Positions 1 to 11,489 of a stretch of DNA of 64,000 nt are shown piece by piece. Each line of letters opens with the position of its first letter. Position 1 is the first letter of the stretch. The stretch spans positions 217,821 through 281,820 of the forward strand of contig JASANH010000371.1 of assembly GCA_030248295.1 (NCBI GenBank), given 5' to 3'. The notes below the pieces were generated by a model. That model was given only the letters and a program-made list of their open reading frames with translations. It was not told where the DNA came from and searched no databases. The position numbers and the translations under genes are program-made. The stretch is from Mesodorylaimus sp. YZB2_4. Its lineage: Eukaryota; Nematoda; Enoplea; Dorylaimida; Dorylaimidae.

Positions 1-3000
1 CTTGCCGCCTTGCTCCTTGATCTTTATGGTGGTGTTCTTTTTCAGCGACCAGTACGGATCGATCTTTTTCTTTTCCCCTTCCTTGAACATGCCCACGGCG
101 ACGATGGTGCCGATCTGAAAGCGAACCAAGAATGCAGGCTGAGGAGTCGAAACCTGAAATTCAAACCTGACCTTCCTCTCGAAGTAGGCCAACCATTGCA
201 GGAAGAACTGGTCCGGCACAGGGGCTTGGCTGAGCAGGACGGGGTAGCCCAAGAAGTCCATCAGGACACTCATGTGGAGGGCGCGCTTCATAGGGTCGGC
301 CGCATCGCTGATCTCGCACAAGTTGAACGTGTAGATGTACTGGGCGCCTCCAGCCGTGTAGCGAACGTCTATCATCGGGATGGCGCCGCCCTTATTGATT
401 TGCTCCTGTTCGTTGGCTTGGATCTCCTTGAACTTCTCATTGAGGTATTCCAGGGCGAGAGCTGGTACATCTGCGAGCACGATCTGCAATGGTTGCGCCA
501 CCTCATCGTTCAGTTCGTCCCACGTCTTCTTTTCATCGCCACTGGTGATGGCGAGCATGGCTGGAGCGCCCCTGGGAACTTTCTCCACGCTTGGCTTCGG
601 GGTGTCTGCTTTGATTGACTTCACGGCGCTGGTCTTAACCGTCTTGTCAGTCTTTTGTTTGGCGTCTTTTCCTTGGCGACCTTTGCACTTCCACCAGATC
701 AAGACAGAGATGGACGAAATCACGAGGAGAGCGATGAGGATTATGATGACGATGAGTTGCCACAGAGCTAAGAATGATTGGCTCCGTCAACTGATCTGCT
801 CCAGTCAGACCCTAACTGTTTCACTTACCAATGATCGGTTTCTTCTCGCCTTCAGTTCCAGTTCCAGTTCCATTATTAGTTTTAGTTTGAGTTTCGGTTT
901 CAGGTTTTGTTTCAGTATGCACATTCTGCGTTGTCCCTTCGCTTTCTAAAATACAAAGAGCGCAGCCTGCCAAAACAAAAGCAGAATAGAAATGATCACT
1001 TACCCGTGGCGCCTAGAAAGGAAATACCCAGTTACTGAGAGATCCACAGGAAAATGAGCGTATTAAGCACTTACTTGTCGTCGGGATCTCGACATCGACT
1101 GTGCCCTCGAATATCTCGCAGATGTCGTCTTCGGTCGGATTGATGGGGTCGCCGTAGCAGAGCACGTACTTGACCTTGTGCTTACCGCTCTCAGTCGTCA
1201 CAAACGAACCGTCCTCGTTGAGCTGAAAAAGGTTGGTGATCGGGATCAGCATCTGAAATCCAGGCCCAACATTTACTGGTATTTCCTTCCCGCTGGGCGT
1301 GATGGCGACGCCTTTGATGTAGAAGCATTTTCCAGGCTTCGGATTCAGCCAGCATTCGACCCTGGCCTTGCCGTCCCCCAACGGCTCGACCTTGAACTCG
1401 AGGGTGCCACCTGAAAAAGAAACGTCAGAATTCTAGAAACTGTGTGGAAAAAAGAAAAGTACCGAAGAAGATGAGCTTGTTCTTGAGGAGAGTTTCAGCC
1501 GCAGTCGTGTCAGTGCCTTTGTTGGAGATGTTGCAGATCAGCTTGAAGACGTCGCTTTTCAAGAAGATCTCGTCGTCGAAGTCGAAGCCGTTTTGTCCGC
1601 AATTTTGGTCTTCGAAGTTGTACTTGGTTTTGGCCCCATCGGAGTCGAGCAGCCAGCACTTGAATGGGCGGTTCAGCAGTTTCGAACCAGGAGGACACAT
1701 GACGAAGAACGTTTTCGCCGATTTGAAGACACGGAACGCGGCGTTGAACAGACGAACGATCTCGTTGTAGAAGATGTGTGGGATGGATTTACTGCCTGTA
1801 AAAAAACACTAGAACTAGCATAGCACCAATATGGAATAAAACTTACTGTCGCAGCCGCCAGTTTGTTCGGCCTTCGCCTTGTCGTAGTTGCCACTGGCCA
1901 TCGACTCGCACAGCGTGGTGTCTTCATCATCGCAAATGAACTTGTTCCAGCCAAAGAGTATCGGGTGTTGAGTGCACCATGGTTTTTCCATTTGGCCGCA
2001 CCTTCGCCCATCCACCGACCTGATGCAGAATGTCCTGTTGCAGCCCGGGCGATTGGAGGCACCTGAAAAGCAGTCGTGAGTCGAAAAGACACAACGAAAA
2101 GTGCCGCTGCTTACACATCATGTAGAACAGGTCGAAGGCGGCCAGCGCCTCGCCGTCGCCGACTTTGTAGTTGTAGAGGCCGAGTTTGGTGTCGGCTTTG
2201 AGGTCCAAGACCAGCTGGCCCTTGCCGTCGTTGTCCAACGTGGTTGTGGCCACTTCGTTGCCGTTCGGGTCCAGGAGAACAGCAGTCTCGCCAACTTTTC
2301 CACTGACTTCGTAGGCAACCTGGCCGCCTTCGTACGCCAGCGTCATCTCGTCGCCGAATTCATCCAGGAATCGCACAGCGTCTGAAAAAACGAATCAGCG
2401 TTGCTTGCAGAATAAGCTGCATTGCGACACGTAAAACTGAATTTCTTCTGTGAATATGCTCTTATATGCACGGTTTTCCTAAAGCGGGCATGTCCGTCGG
2501 CATCGGATGCATCTTTGGCGGGTGGTTATATATTTTATATGGGTGTTGGAACTACAGGTGGATACACATATCCCCGCGATTATGTATCGAGCGAATATAT
2601 TTTCCCAGCGAACATATTCCGCACGAAAATATTCCGTGGGAATATTTACTCCGCAAATATTCCGCGAGAATATATATTTCGTAGGCATACATATTCCGCG
2701 CGGGAACATTTATTCCGCACGAATATTTATCCCGTAAGATAATATTTCGCACACTTTTTCACTCAGCAATCCTACAATTGGTTTGGGTTTATGCTATTCT
2801 CCCGCTTAGCCTTGCCCCTGATGAGAGCAGAGAACACGCTTACCGGTGCACATCTTGATCGTGACCAGGAAGAGGACGAGGGGGAACAGATAGCGCACGG
2901 CTCGGCAGATCAGCGGTGGCTTCTTTCGTTGTGGCCTCGATTTGCGTTTTCGCATCGACCAGCCCGATTTGCACGACTTGTCCGTCCACTCCTTCTCGCG

Positions 3001-3072
3001 TTGATGCTTGCGAATGAAGTTGCTCGCCGAGTGAACTCGCGTCGCCATCCCCGCTCCGACTTCGATCACCAC
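1..3072 (-). CDS. Membrane protein of unknown family, 3' end outside the window
   Basis: I do not recognise this gene. Seven exons join in one frame: complement 2844-3072, 2115-2381, 1847-2062, 1463-1795, 1075-1410, 829-945 and 767 down to 1, giving 755 residues before the window edge. All introns are GT-AG. The N terminus is very basic (RKRKSRPQRKK) and is followed by a hydrophobic segment near residues 58-74 that could be a signal anchor, or a signal peptide if Met40 is the start. A Cys-containing, probably extracellular region of about 420 residues follows. Next come a Thr/Glu-rich spacer encoded by a hexamer-like repeat (exon 829-945) and a second clear membrane span near residues 502-524 (LIVIIIILIALLVIS). 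The rest (over 230 residues) should be cytoplasmic: a Lys-rich stretch, then a folded-looking acidic domain. Start choice is uncertain among Met1, Met9 and Met40. Exons are more GC-rich than the introns. The surface-receptor-like topology is inference. Confidence 0.75.
2575..2745. repeat. Degenerate AT-rich minisatellite in first intron of the membrane-protein gene
   Basis: About ten imperfect copies of a 15-18 bp unit built around AATATTCCGCACGAA follow one another inside the intron 2382-2843. Each unit has an AATATT core next to a CGNG step, so adjacent units are partly self-complementary. Short ORFs on both strands here are by-products of the repeat. Confidence 0.7.
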
Positions 3073-6000
3073 CGCCTTTTTTCAAACACTAAAAACTTCG
3101 AAGTAAAAAAAGTTTCACACGAGAATATCGCACAACCGTTTGGGTTGAAAATTCACAAGAGAATGAGGGCTGTACACTCTGAACGGGCGATCTGCCTCGC
3201 GATGACACTTTACAGCGCACGTTGTGGGCGTGGCGTGCTCTGATTGGTCGAATCCTCGGCGTGTGCATCGATGGACTGCCATTGCACTGCACTGCACGAA
3301 CTGTCTGTGCGACTTGGTATGAACTGATGTCTTGTTTCGAAATTTGCACAATACAGTCCAATGCTGTATTGTGTCTGACTGTAAGGGTGTGGCTATTCTA
3401 ATTTGGTTGGCCCCCCTCTCTTTTTCGATCTGGTGACCCAGACGGCCTTGCCGGTGAGTCAGACACTTCCTTCCTGCCCGTCCCTGGTTAGCCACGCCTT
3501 GCGTGCTTATGATTGGATGCCTTGCCATTTTGATGTATCTGTGCGCCAGTGCCTTGTTGTTGTCTGTCGAGGTTTCGTCAGTCAGTCTGCATGGTGTGTC
3601 TGTCCCGTGCGGTTGTAGAATAAAAGGTCTCGTTGACTCGTTTACGTTTGCTATCGTACGGCACCTAGCTCGACTCGCTAGGTTGTCACATGACTTGCGC
3701 GAAAAAGAGCGAGAGAATCCGTAATCGAGAGGTTGCAACGTATACTCGAGTCCTTTCATGTGCTTCAAGACTCGTTTGAATATGCTGTGGTTTTTTGAGG
3801 AAATTTGGCGCTTGCGAAATTAAAAAAGCCTCCTCCTTATTTGCTGGGCGTGGCCATCAATTGCTCGATTCGCGATTTAGCCTAGAATTTTGACGAATGT
3901 GCAGCTTGGCGCAACTTTCTTGCAGCGATGGGGCACAGCAAGATTCTGAACACAGGGATGCACTGCGAGCCTGGCGCTTTTGACCCGATGCATGGAATTC
4001 ATGCTTATAAATATTGGTAGCCCTCTTTTGAAAATAAAGAAGAATCTGGTGATTCTTCTAAAGGATGAGTTTTAATAGCCTCCAGTGCAGACGTTCTCCC
4101 GATATCCTCGAATTCAGCAGTCAGCAAAAGCAGAATAGGACGTGTGCATATACGCGTGGACAAATTTCAGGCACTGTGTCCGCGCTAGCCTTTGCTGAAT
4201 CTGCTTTTGGATGTTAGAGCACCCGCATCGTCTTTCTGTTACCTCGCGTCGGGGGATTCGATGGGGCAGGATAATCATCTTGTCCTGATAAATATTAGCT
4301 TGTGCAGAACAATAATTTTAACACTCTGGTACTTGGTTCGTGCAGCGCTCTGTGAACTTTGGGGCTCGAAGCTAAACCCATGATTTTATGGGTTTGTGAT
4401 CGGGTCCATGATAAAGCATTTAGAAGTCGTGAAACAAGCTCTTTAGGTTCCCTGAGCCATTCTGCTTTTCGAAAAAGTTGCACCAAAGAACCAGCGAATT
4501 TTGTACGTCTGGTCAGCCGAGGCCACCAAGCTAGATCTATAAAAGCTAAACGTTCTGGAGTCCCTGACATTTCTTAAATGCTAGACGGCTGAGCAGCTTG
4601 TGGGTGTATCATCAATGAATGAAGGCATAATCGCCCAGCTGTATTGCAAGATTCGTTTATCCTTGGCATTCAGAGCGAGTGGACGTCCGACCAGAATGTA
4701 TTCGATGCCGAAGGGGAACTAACGGTTCAGTCCCTATTTATTGCCCATTCCATCATGTCTGAAGGCTTACTCGATGCGAAGTAAGGCGCCGTACTTGGAG
4801 GGGCATGCGAGACCCTGTTTCCTGAACAATCACTTCAGTACATTCAGCTTTACTCAGTATCTAATGAGTAGCACCTGGCGTGGCTGGTGACATGAATGAG
4901 GCTAGTGGTTATGGTCTACTTGTCAACCCTAAAACCGCGAGTACATGTGACCTGCCAAAAGCCAGGCAGAATCTTTTTTGATCACATTCTGCAGCCTGGA
5001 CCAGACTGGTCCGAAGTCACTCAAACCACATGTACTTACTTGCCCAGTTTCATTTCATGAATTTTTTGCTAATTTCACCTTTTTTCAGTCCTGACTCTTC
5101 ACCCACGCACTGCACTTCATCGAGGACTGAGCGCATAAAATCGCGAGTGCAAATGGCATCCTTCTATGCACAGAATCTGTTCATATGCGTGCACACTGAC
5201 TATGAAAAGGAGTGGTCATTCTTTTGTCGCTCGACAACCATGACTTTGGGACATGATCGCCGCCCTCCTTATTCTTCCACTAAATCTGTCTCTGACGATG
5301 GCTTGAGAAGGTTGGACACTCGTTTGCTCATATCTGGGTGATAGTACCGATTGACGTCCAAAGTCAAAATCCTGTCAAAATCGTGTGTTCTCAAAATTCT
5401 GTCGAAGTCAATATCAATGTCAAAAAATTTGCGGCCCCAGTCAAAATCAATGTCACTGTCAAAAATTTTTTGATGGCTTTGTCAAAGTCAAAGTCAAAGT
5501 CAAAAATCTTGCGAGCAGTAAAAATTTCTTGACATTAAAATTCATAAGCCAAGACCAAGAGTTTACGTAGTAAGGTTTTTCCTGCCAGTCTCTGTGCATC
5601 ATTTCGAATCGCCCATTCTGGTCGTTTCAAAACATGCTGAGCCACTTCCTTCCAGTTCCTTACAGTTTCGCTGAATCTTTTTGAGGAGATAGAGTTCTGC
5701 TTTCTCCTGTGCCAATAAAAGCATCCAGATAAGGGGCCATTTTGTTTGCATACAAATTTTATGCAGGAATCTATTGCTCCGATGGCTCTTCCAGCGAAGC
5801 CTTACGTGAGGCCTCTGAGCCCTGCTCAGTGCTCAAAAACAGCAGACCTCGCAACAACTCTAGCCCTCTTGTGATGGCATGAATGCCAAGGTTCATGGCC
5901 GAATCGGATCAAATCGGCCATCGTGTGAAATGACTGTAATTTCTCTTTTCCAATCACAAACGCGTTCCCATTTCTCAAAGGCTGCTTTTATGATGATCAT

Positions 6001-6340
6001 TTTCATTATTGGGGTGCCATTCGGCACAAACTTCTCATCACGGACCTACTTTACAAACTCATAAACTAAAGTATGCAGATCCATGCTGCCCATCAATGAC
6101 ACTACTGCCATAACTTTCAATTTTTTGTAATAGTTTTCCACCTAGAAACCTGAGTCATGCATGCTTTCTCTGCCCTCTAAAAAAGTTGAGAAGCTCACCT
6201 GCAAGAGTCTGATTATGAGCAAAAAAATGGCATCGGTACGAATACTGATCACATCACACTACAGAGTGGTCGAAGACAAATCGCCCAATTGTCAGCTGTT
6301 TGCCTGCAGTATTATTGCAGACACCACGGCTTAGAGAACA
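3073..6340. other. No supportable gene
   Basis: I see no exon chain, RNA gene or recognisable transposon protein here. ORFs are short (the longest, 217 codons at 3115-3768 minus, has no motif and low-complexity composition). The only structured part is the GTCAAA-type repeat at 5345-5545. Confidence 0.5.
5345..5545. repeat. Degenerate GTCAAA hexamer array, copy 1
   Basis: Many copies of GTCAAA or variants (GTCAAAAT, GTCAAAG) occur, ending in three perfect AAAGTC units near 5481-5500. A related array lies at 8378-8500. Both contain a CCCC-GTCAAAATCAA block, which suggests a shared dispersed ancestor rather than two independent slippage events. Confidence 0.65.
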
Positions 6341-6344
6341 AAGT

Positions 6345-6690
6345 ACCATCCGAAACTTTAGATCGGAACCCAGTCAGAAGTTTCGGATGGTTATTCTTTG
6401 GGTTACACAGAATCTCGAGATTTTGTGCTGTTCCTGCCAGAGAATTGTTCTAAAATAAGTCTCCCTGTCCCATTAGAACACAGAATCGTTCTCGCTTAAG
6501 AATTGTTCTCGGAGCGGGGACTAGGGTCTATTCTCGTGAGAATTGTTTTTGGTCAACTTTCGCGAAAATACAGTAAAGGGCAGGTCGCACTAGAACTCAG
6601 ATTTGTTGTCTACCTCAAGTGCGACCGCAAGAAATAAACGAAAAGTAGGTTCCGAATTATTCTCAACCCTTGTGCGACCGCGGCCGGCAC
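6345..6690. repeat. Cluster of short inverted repeats
   Basis: ACCATCCGAAACTT (6345-6358) and its exact reverse complement (6378-6391) form a 14-bp stem with a 19-nt loop. A 22-bp palindrome with a single wobble lies at 6406-6427 around CTCGAG. Four variants of AGAATTGTTCT follow between about 6435 and 6550. Near 6572-6625, GGTCGCACT is mirrored by AGTGCGACC. No ORF is present. It may be the remains of a fold-back element. Confidence 0.55.
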
Positions 6691-6699
6691 GGCGCAAGT

Positions 6700-9600
6700 G
6701 AGGATGGCGGAACTGGGTGATGGCGCAGTTGGGAAATGGCGTTCATGTTCATGTTTTACCACATCACCAAACGCTTATGCACAACTGCGCATGGCGCAAT
6801 CGGCCTACACCCTACATGTCGACCGCAGCCAAGGGAAGGAGGGTGTTGGCAAAACGTGGTCGGCTGCGGTTGGGGTGGGGGAGAGGTAACGACAAACGGA
6901 TGGAGAATCGGGAAACTTTCCTCGAGCAGCAGTCGGGAATGACCCTCCCAGTCAGTATGCCCTCGTGTGGAGGTGCTCCTAGAGAAGACGCACGGAGAGA
7001 AGCTGCCGTGAGAGCTGGTCACCTCATAGCTTAGCTTATCATGACTGCTGGCCAGCTACTCACAAAACTTTTAGTAGGATTAGTAAAGCAAGATGATCCA
7101 CCCAGTGTTATGGTAATATGAAAAAGAATTACAATCTAGACAGTGCTTGACCCTTGGCTTTCCTTTTTGAACAAAGCAGCCTTCTACTCAAGCTTTTAGT
7201 TAGCTCAGAAATTCGAGAGTTATGAAGCAGTCCGCTCAGTAATCTGACTTAGTCAAGGGCAGGCAATAAGAAGGTCGTGGAAATTCAAGAATTTCCAGGA
7301 ACGGAGACGCTTTTGCTTCTCTCTGAGAACCATACTGGTTGTATGACGACACTTATCTGATGCATCTGCAGGTCAGATTGATTCAGGATAGCCTCGCAAT
7401 ATTTCATTCGTGCCATCGCTCCACTCTGGTGATCTGCACAGTAAAATGTCGTCATTAGGGATAGATTAGGATCGGGGCAATACCGATCGGGACTGGGATT
7501 TTTTGCATCTTTCCGGTTCTTACGTACCTCTGAGCCTACTGTATTTTCCTCACTAAAGCGCACTTTTTATGCATCCTGGTTTTTTAGCTTTTCCTTAGGT
7601 GATTTTCAAATTATATACTCGCACAAGCTGAAATTGATCAGTACATTTGCAGCCTTGATATGTCCAGCAAAGTCAGCCTTGGTGTTGCCTCTTCATAGCT
7701 ACTGTTGTCAGCCTCTGAACTGTCGTATCCTCGAACGATGGCTGAGTCAATATTTTCTGCTTTCTCTGGCAAGATATGATGCGATGGATCAGAGTGTACC
7801 TAGCGTGCTTAGGCCTATATATTGTATGTGCATAACCCCGGTGCCTCAATGTCGGGATCCCGACCTATCCCTAGTCGCCATACGCAAAAAATTTTATCCA
7901 CAAACTTGCTGAAATTAGTCAAGTCAATCAACTATCAAATTTTTGAATCACGAAAACTTTTCCTCAGCATGGTATAAAACAGAGATAATGATCGCTCCTG
8001 CTGTATACCTCTTTGGACGTGCGGATATTCTCACTCCATACCTACATGGCAAAAGTTTGTGGCAGTACCTACGATTCAGAACACCCTACTTGGCACAGCC
8101 AAATAAACCATGTATGCAGTATCTCCTTCGGCCAGTTACAGTTTTAGTGTTCCAAAAAGATACAGTTTACTATCGCACTTCAGCCCAGTGTTAATCCAAA
8201 TAGAAGACGGAACAAGATTGGGAAGTCGGCCTGTCCATCCAGACAAGCTCGGCCGTAGCCAGCCTCCGCCCCAGACTTGGGCGAAGGCTGTGGAAAGGAG
8301 GGGCGGCATGCGAGCTACCTGGTGAGACAAGGGGTGTATCCACAAAGTGTTTTTGAAATTTTTGCAAAAGGTCAATTTGAGTCAGTATCAATGTCAAAAT
8401 TAAGCATTTTTGCCCTGTAAAAGTCAAAGTCAAAGTCAAAAAAGTTTTTAGCCCCCTGTCAAAATCAAGGTCAAAGACAAATTGAAAAACCAACGTCATT
8501 TGCAACACTAGTACCAATGTCAGGGAAGTAAAACCTCCCCTTTTGACTGCATGTTGTACTGGCTATAGTGAAAGTAGTAACATTGTTTAGCGAACGTAAG
8601 TTCAGCTTTTTATGTCATAAGCTTGGCCGGCAGGAATGCCTCATTAGCTGGCAACATACCGTTTTTTAGCACCCACAATGCTTCCCAGGGAGGATAATCG
8701 TCCAAAGTCATCTCACAAGTCAGCCTTTGCCAGACGCATCACGCGTTTTCCGTGGGAGGATTGCCGATAGGAGTTGCTTGTGTCGAAAAGGGGTCCATTG
8801 GCCGTCAACCAGATGAGTCAGCTCTCGCCAGGACCAGGGCGTCACCTGGTCTAGCGAAGCCATATATGGTAGACACTCCAGCCATCGATAAGGATAAACC
8901 TATTATTACACACTAATTCAAGGACCACCGCACTGGCGAGTCAACCTCCCGAATGGGTGAATTACGGACCAAGCGATAGGCATTCAGGACCTTGGTGTAG
9001 AAACCAGGAGGCGTGATGCCCAGCTTTTTAATGTCGGAATTGCATTGCAGCAGATACGGGTATACCACCCCCAGCGCCCAAAAATTTCTGTGTCCCTTTT
9101 TAGCCCTCGAGTGCGCTGTATGGTTCTTGGCTGGATAAAATATGACACGACAATTGGTCGCTCCAAAAGCGAGTTTTGTCCAAAGAGCAGCAGGATCGCG
9201 ATGGAGCTGCTTTAACCAACAGTCGAAGGCTGACGAGCGTCACAGCAATATCCGACGCCTTCATGCCCCAGGTTACTTGTTAAATCAGGACATCGGATCG
9301 AATTTTTGGCCTACCCCCACCCCATAGGAAATTCCTGATAAGCCTCGTTGGCTTCTAGCATGCCCTCAGGGGCAGAAACAGCCATCAAAGTGACCGCCTT
9401 CAGCGAGCACAGCAGCCGCCTAGGATCTTGCGAAATATGGTCAACGCCAAGATTACCACGGCTTGGACATTCGGACAGAAGTGAGTAAAGTTGCAAAGTT
9501 AGGGTGTTTTTGAAGATGATGAAATCAGGGATGAAAAGGATAATGAGGACAGTCGGACTGTGGTTGCCAGGGAATCTGAGGGCACTGCTGGGAAGTGGCT

Positions 9601-9780
9601 CGTGCTGGTACGCGCGTCAACCTTCTAAGCGGGGCCCGGTGGTTGAGCCAGGCCATCTGATCAACTATTTTTCTCCGCGGATTGGAAAGCAGAGTCGTGC
9701 ACATTTGTCGCGCAATCAAGCTATTAGGTTGAAAGCTTGCAAAACCAAGTGGATGAATAAGGGAGAGTGTAATCGAGCCT
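6700..9780. other. No supportable gene
   Basis: Only short unconvincing ORFs are present (105 codons at most). A segment near 6966-7025 (GGAGGTGCTCCTAG and flanks) resembles one near 19690-19750 in a TXNRD intron, so at least part of this region is dispersed repeat DNA. Confidence 0.4.
8378..8500. repeat. Degenerate GTCAAA hexamer array, copy 2
   Basis: This is a second array of GTCAAA variants with three perfect AAAGTC units near 8420-8440, related to the array at 5345-5545. Confidence 0.6.
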
Positions 9781-9800
9781 GGCTGGCTAAGAGGAACGTT

Positions 9801-9888
9801 GCCGGGACGAAAACTCCGACTGGTGCGGGCAAGTCTTGCGGCTGAAACATCGACCTGACGGGTTGTTTGTTCCCCAGCCAGGGTAGGG
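9801..9888 (+). repeat. Dispersed repeat R1, copy A
   Basis: The core reads TCCGACTGGTGCGGGCAAG then TCTTGCGGCTGAAACATC and CCCAGCCAGGG. Related copies are at 15381-15475 (+) and 18466-18543 (-). Identity by eye is roughly 75-80 per cent. No protein is encoded. The full length of the family cannot be set from three copies. Confidence 0.65.
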
Positions 9889-10479
9889 TTTCTATCACTC
9901 TCTCCCACTCGCCAAGTCTCACAAGGAGGGGTTACGCTAGCCTCGTTTGCTCTAAGCTTGAAATGTGCAAAAGCAGCTTAAGTACGTAGCTTATCGTAGT
10001 TTGGCATATTTTTCGCAAGCACTATGTGAAAAAGGTTGATTTTGACGAATAATCGTAACGGCAATGGTGATCGTAATTCTGCAATGGAATACTGACTTGA
10101 TCAAATGCACACTCATGTGATCGAATAAATTGAGTATGCACCAAATAACTAAGTGAAAACATCGACCAGTGGCAAATTTCGATCAGCGATAAGTCAAGTT
10201 AGGTTTAATGTGGAACTAATGCCGCCGCATTTGATAATGCCAGACATTAGGTCTTTCGAGAAACATACCTCAACTTACTCTAATGGACCACTTAGGTAAT
10301 GTTAGCTTATCTCCTGAGCCAGCATTATATATAAGGGCTTTCGAGAAACTGGGCCCTGGTCACCTGCAGCCGAGACTAGAGACGTGTTATTGGCATCAAT
10401 GGACCACCAGTCTTGCGCGTTCTCCTACTCTACCACTGTCTCTTGAGCAAACCATCTGCCCCCATCACGAATAATAGGC

Positions 10480-10720
10480 TGAATAGTCCTACATTGGAGA
10501 AGATACCGCGGGGAGCGGATGACCTAAAAAACCCTCTAGTCAGGCATCCCAGTCGTAGGTGCCTGAGACATCAAATCGACGGGTTTCTGCCTCACCTCGA
10601 GGAGCGTATCGAGCGGCCAACGAAGGCAAGTAATACGCTGCATACGGCAGCCAGTCAAGGCAACCAGATGCACTACCTTCTCCACAGACAAAACACTTAG
10701 CGCACTGACGCACACCCATC
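10480..10720 (-). mobile_element. Fragment of a dispersed element also inserted in the gypsy RT
   Basis: The reverse complement of this stretch aligns with the insertion at 38363-38902. Shared blocks include TTGCCTTGACTGGCTGCC, CTTGCCTTCGTTGGCC, GATACGCTCCTC and CCGCTCCCCGCGG. This copy lacks about 300 bp of internal sequence found in the other. On the minus strand the frame LPSLAARYAPRGEAETRR is matched by LPSLASRYAPPGEAETRW in the other copy, and a Cys-rich stretch (QCAKCFVCGEG) lies just upstream, so the element may once have coded for protein. The superfamily is not recognised. Confidence 0.6.
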
Positions 10721-10729
10721 TGGCGGGAG

Positions 10730-11489
10730 TCAGATGGACGGGGTGCCTCACAGGCGATCATCCTACTGAAACCAGAGTCAAAGTATTAAATCCACCGACT
10801 GTCGATCCTCTGCCATCAGGTGGCCTGCAGTCACACACAGAAGGACATGCCTATTGTATGAATGACATACGCACGCATTGCTGAATCACCATTTTGTTTT
10901 TTCCTTGGCATTTTAGACATTGCTTTGATCTTTTATTAGTGTCTATCCCCAGTTAGTGCGCTTCGGTTGCCTCGGGTCACAATAAAACATGAACATGAAC
11001 ATGGACTCACGAAGGCAACGGAATGGCTTCAATCGAGGACATGCCCGAGGCGAGCCACTGTTGATCACACTGTGGTCTGCTTGTGGGTCTGATCAGACCG
11101 CAGTGAGCTATCCAGCCTCACCAATTGCCCATCCACTATCCGCCGCACCATCATGTAGCCAGCCAGGGCCTTCGAGCAGAACGCTCTTGCCTTCAATGCA
11201 CTTCACACCCCGGGCACCCACTCAATCTCTTACAGTACAGCATGCTCCCAACCCCGACTCTTGCCTGTGCAGGCACCCACGAGACGTCGCCATTTCAAAA
11301 AAGCCTGGCAAAATAAACTATGACACATTTAAAAAATGTAAAAATCAGTGACTTCAAGTAGTCCAAAGTGCACTTTCTTCTTCTAATCAGAGATTCCACC
11401 ATCATCACTGAAACCAGAAAGGCCACACAGGACACTGCACTCGAAACTAATCATCGCTCGATCGCATCACAGCCATCATCACCTGCCTG
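10730..11489. other. No supportable gene
   Basis: Spacer downstream of GALT (whose 3' end is at 11490). A 120-codon plus-strand ORF at 10989-11351 has no recognisable motif and repetitive composition. I see nothing else. Confidence 0.4.

Noticed and set aside
10..949. Plus-strand ORFs of 202 and 189 codons
   Set aside because: They are antisense shadows of the GC-rich exons of the minus-strand membrane-protein gene, whose frame joins across seven exons with proper splice sites.
6435..6550. Heat-shock or steroid-type response elements
   Set aside because: The AGAATTGTTCT-like sites have three bases between GAA and TTC, not the two of a heat-shock element, and no gene lies nearby.
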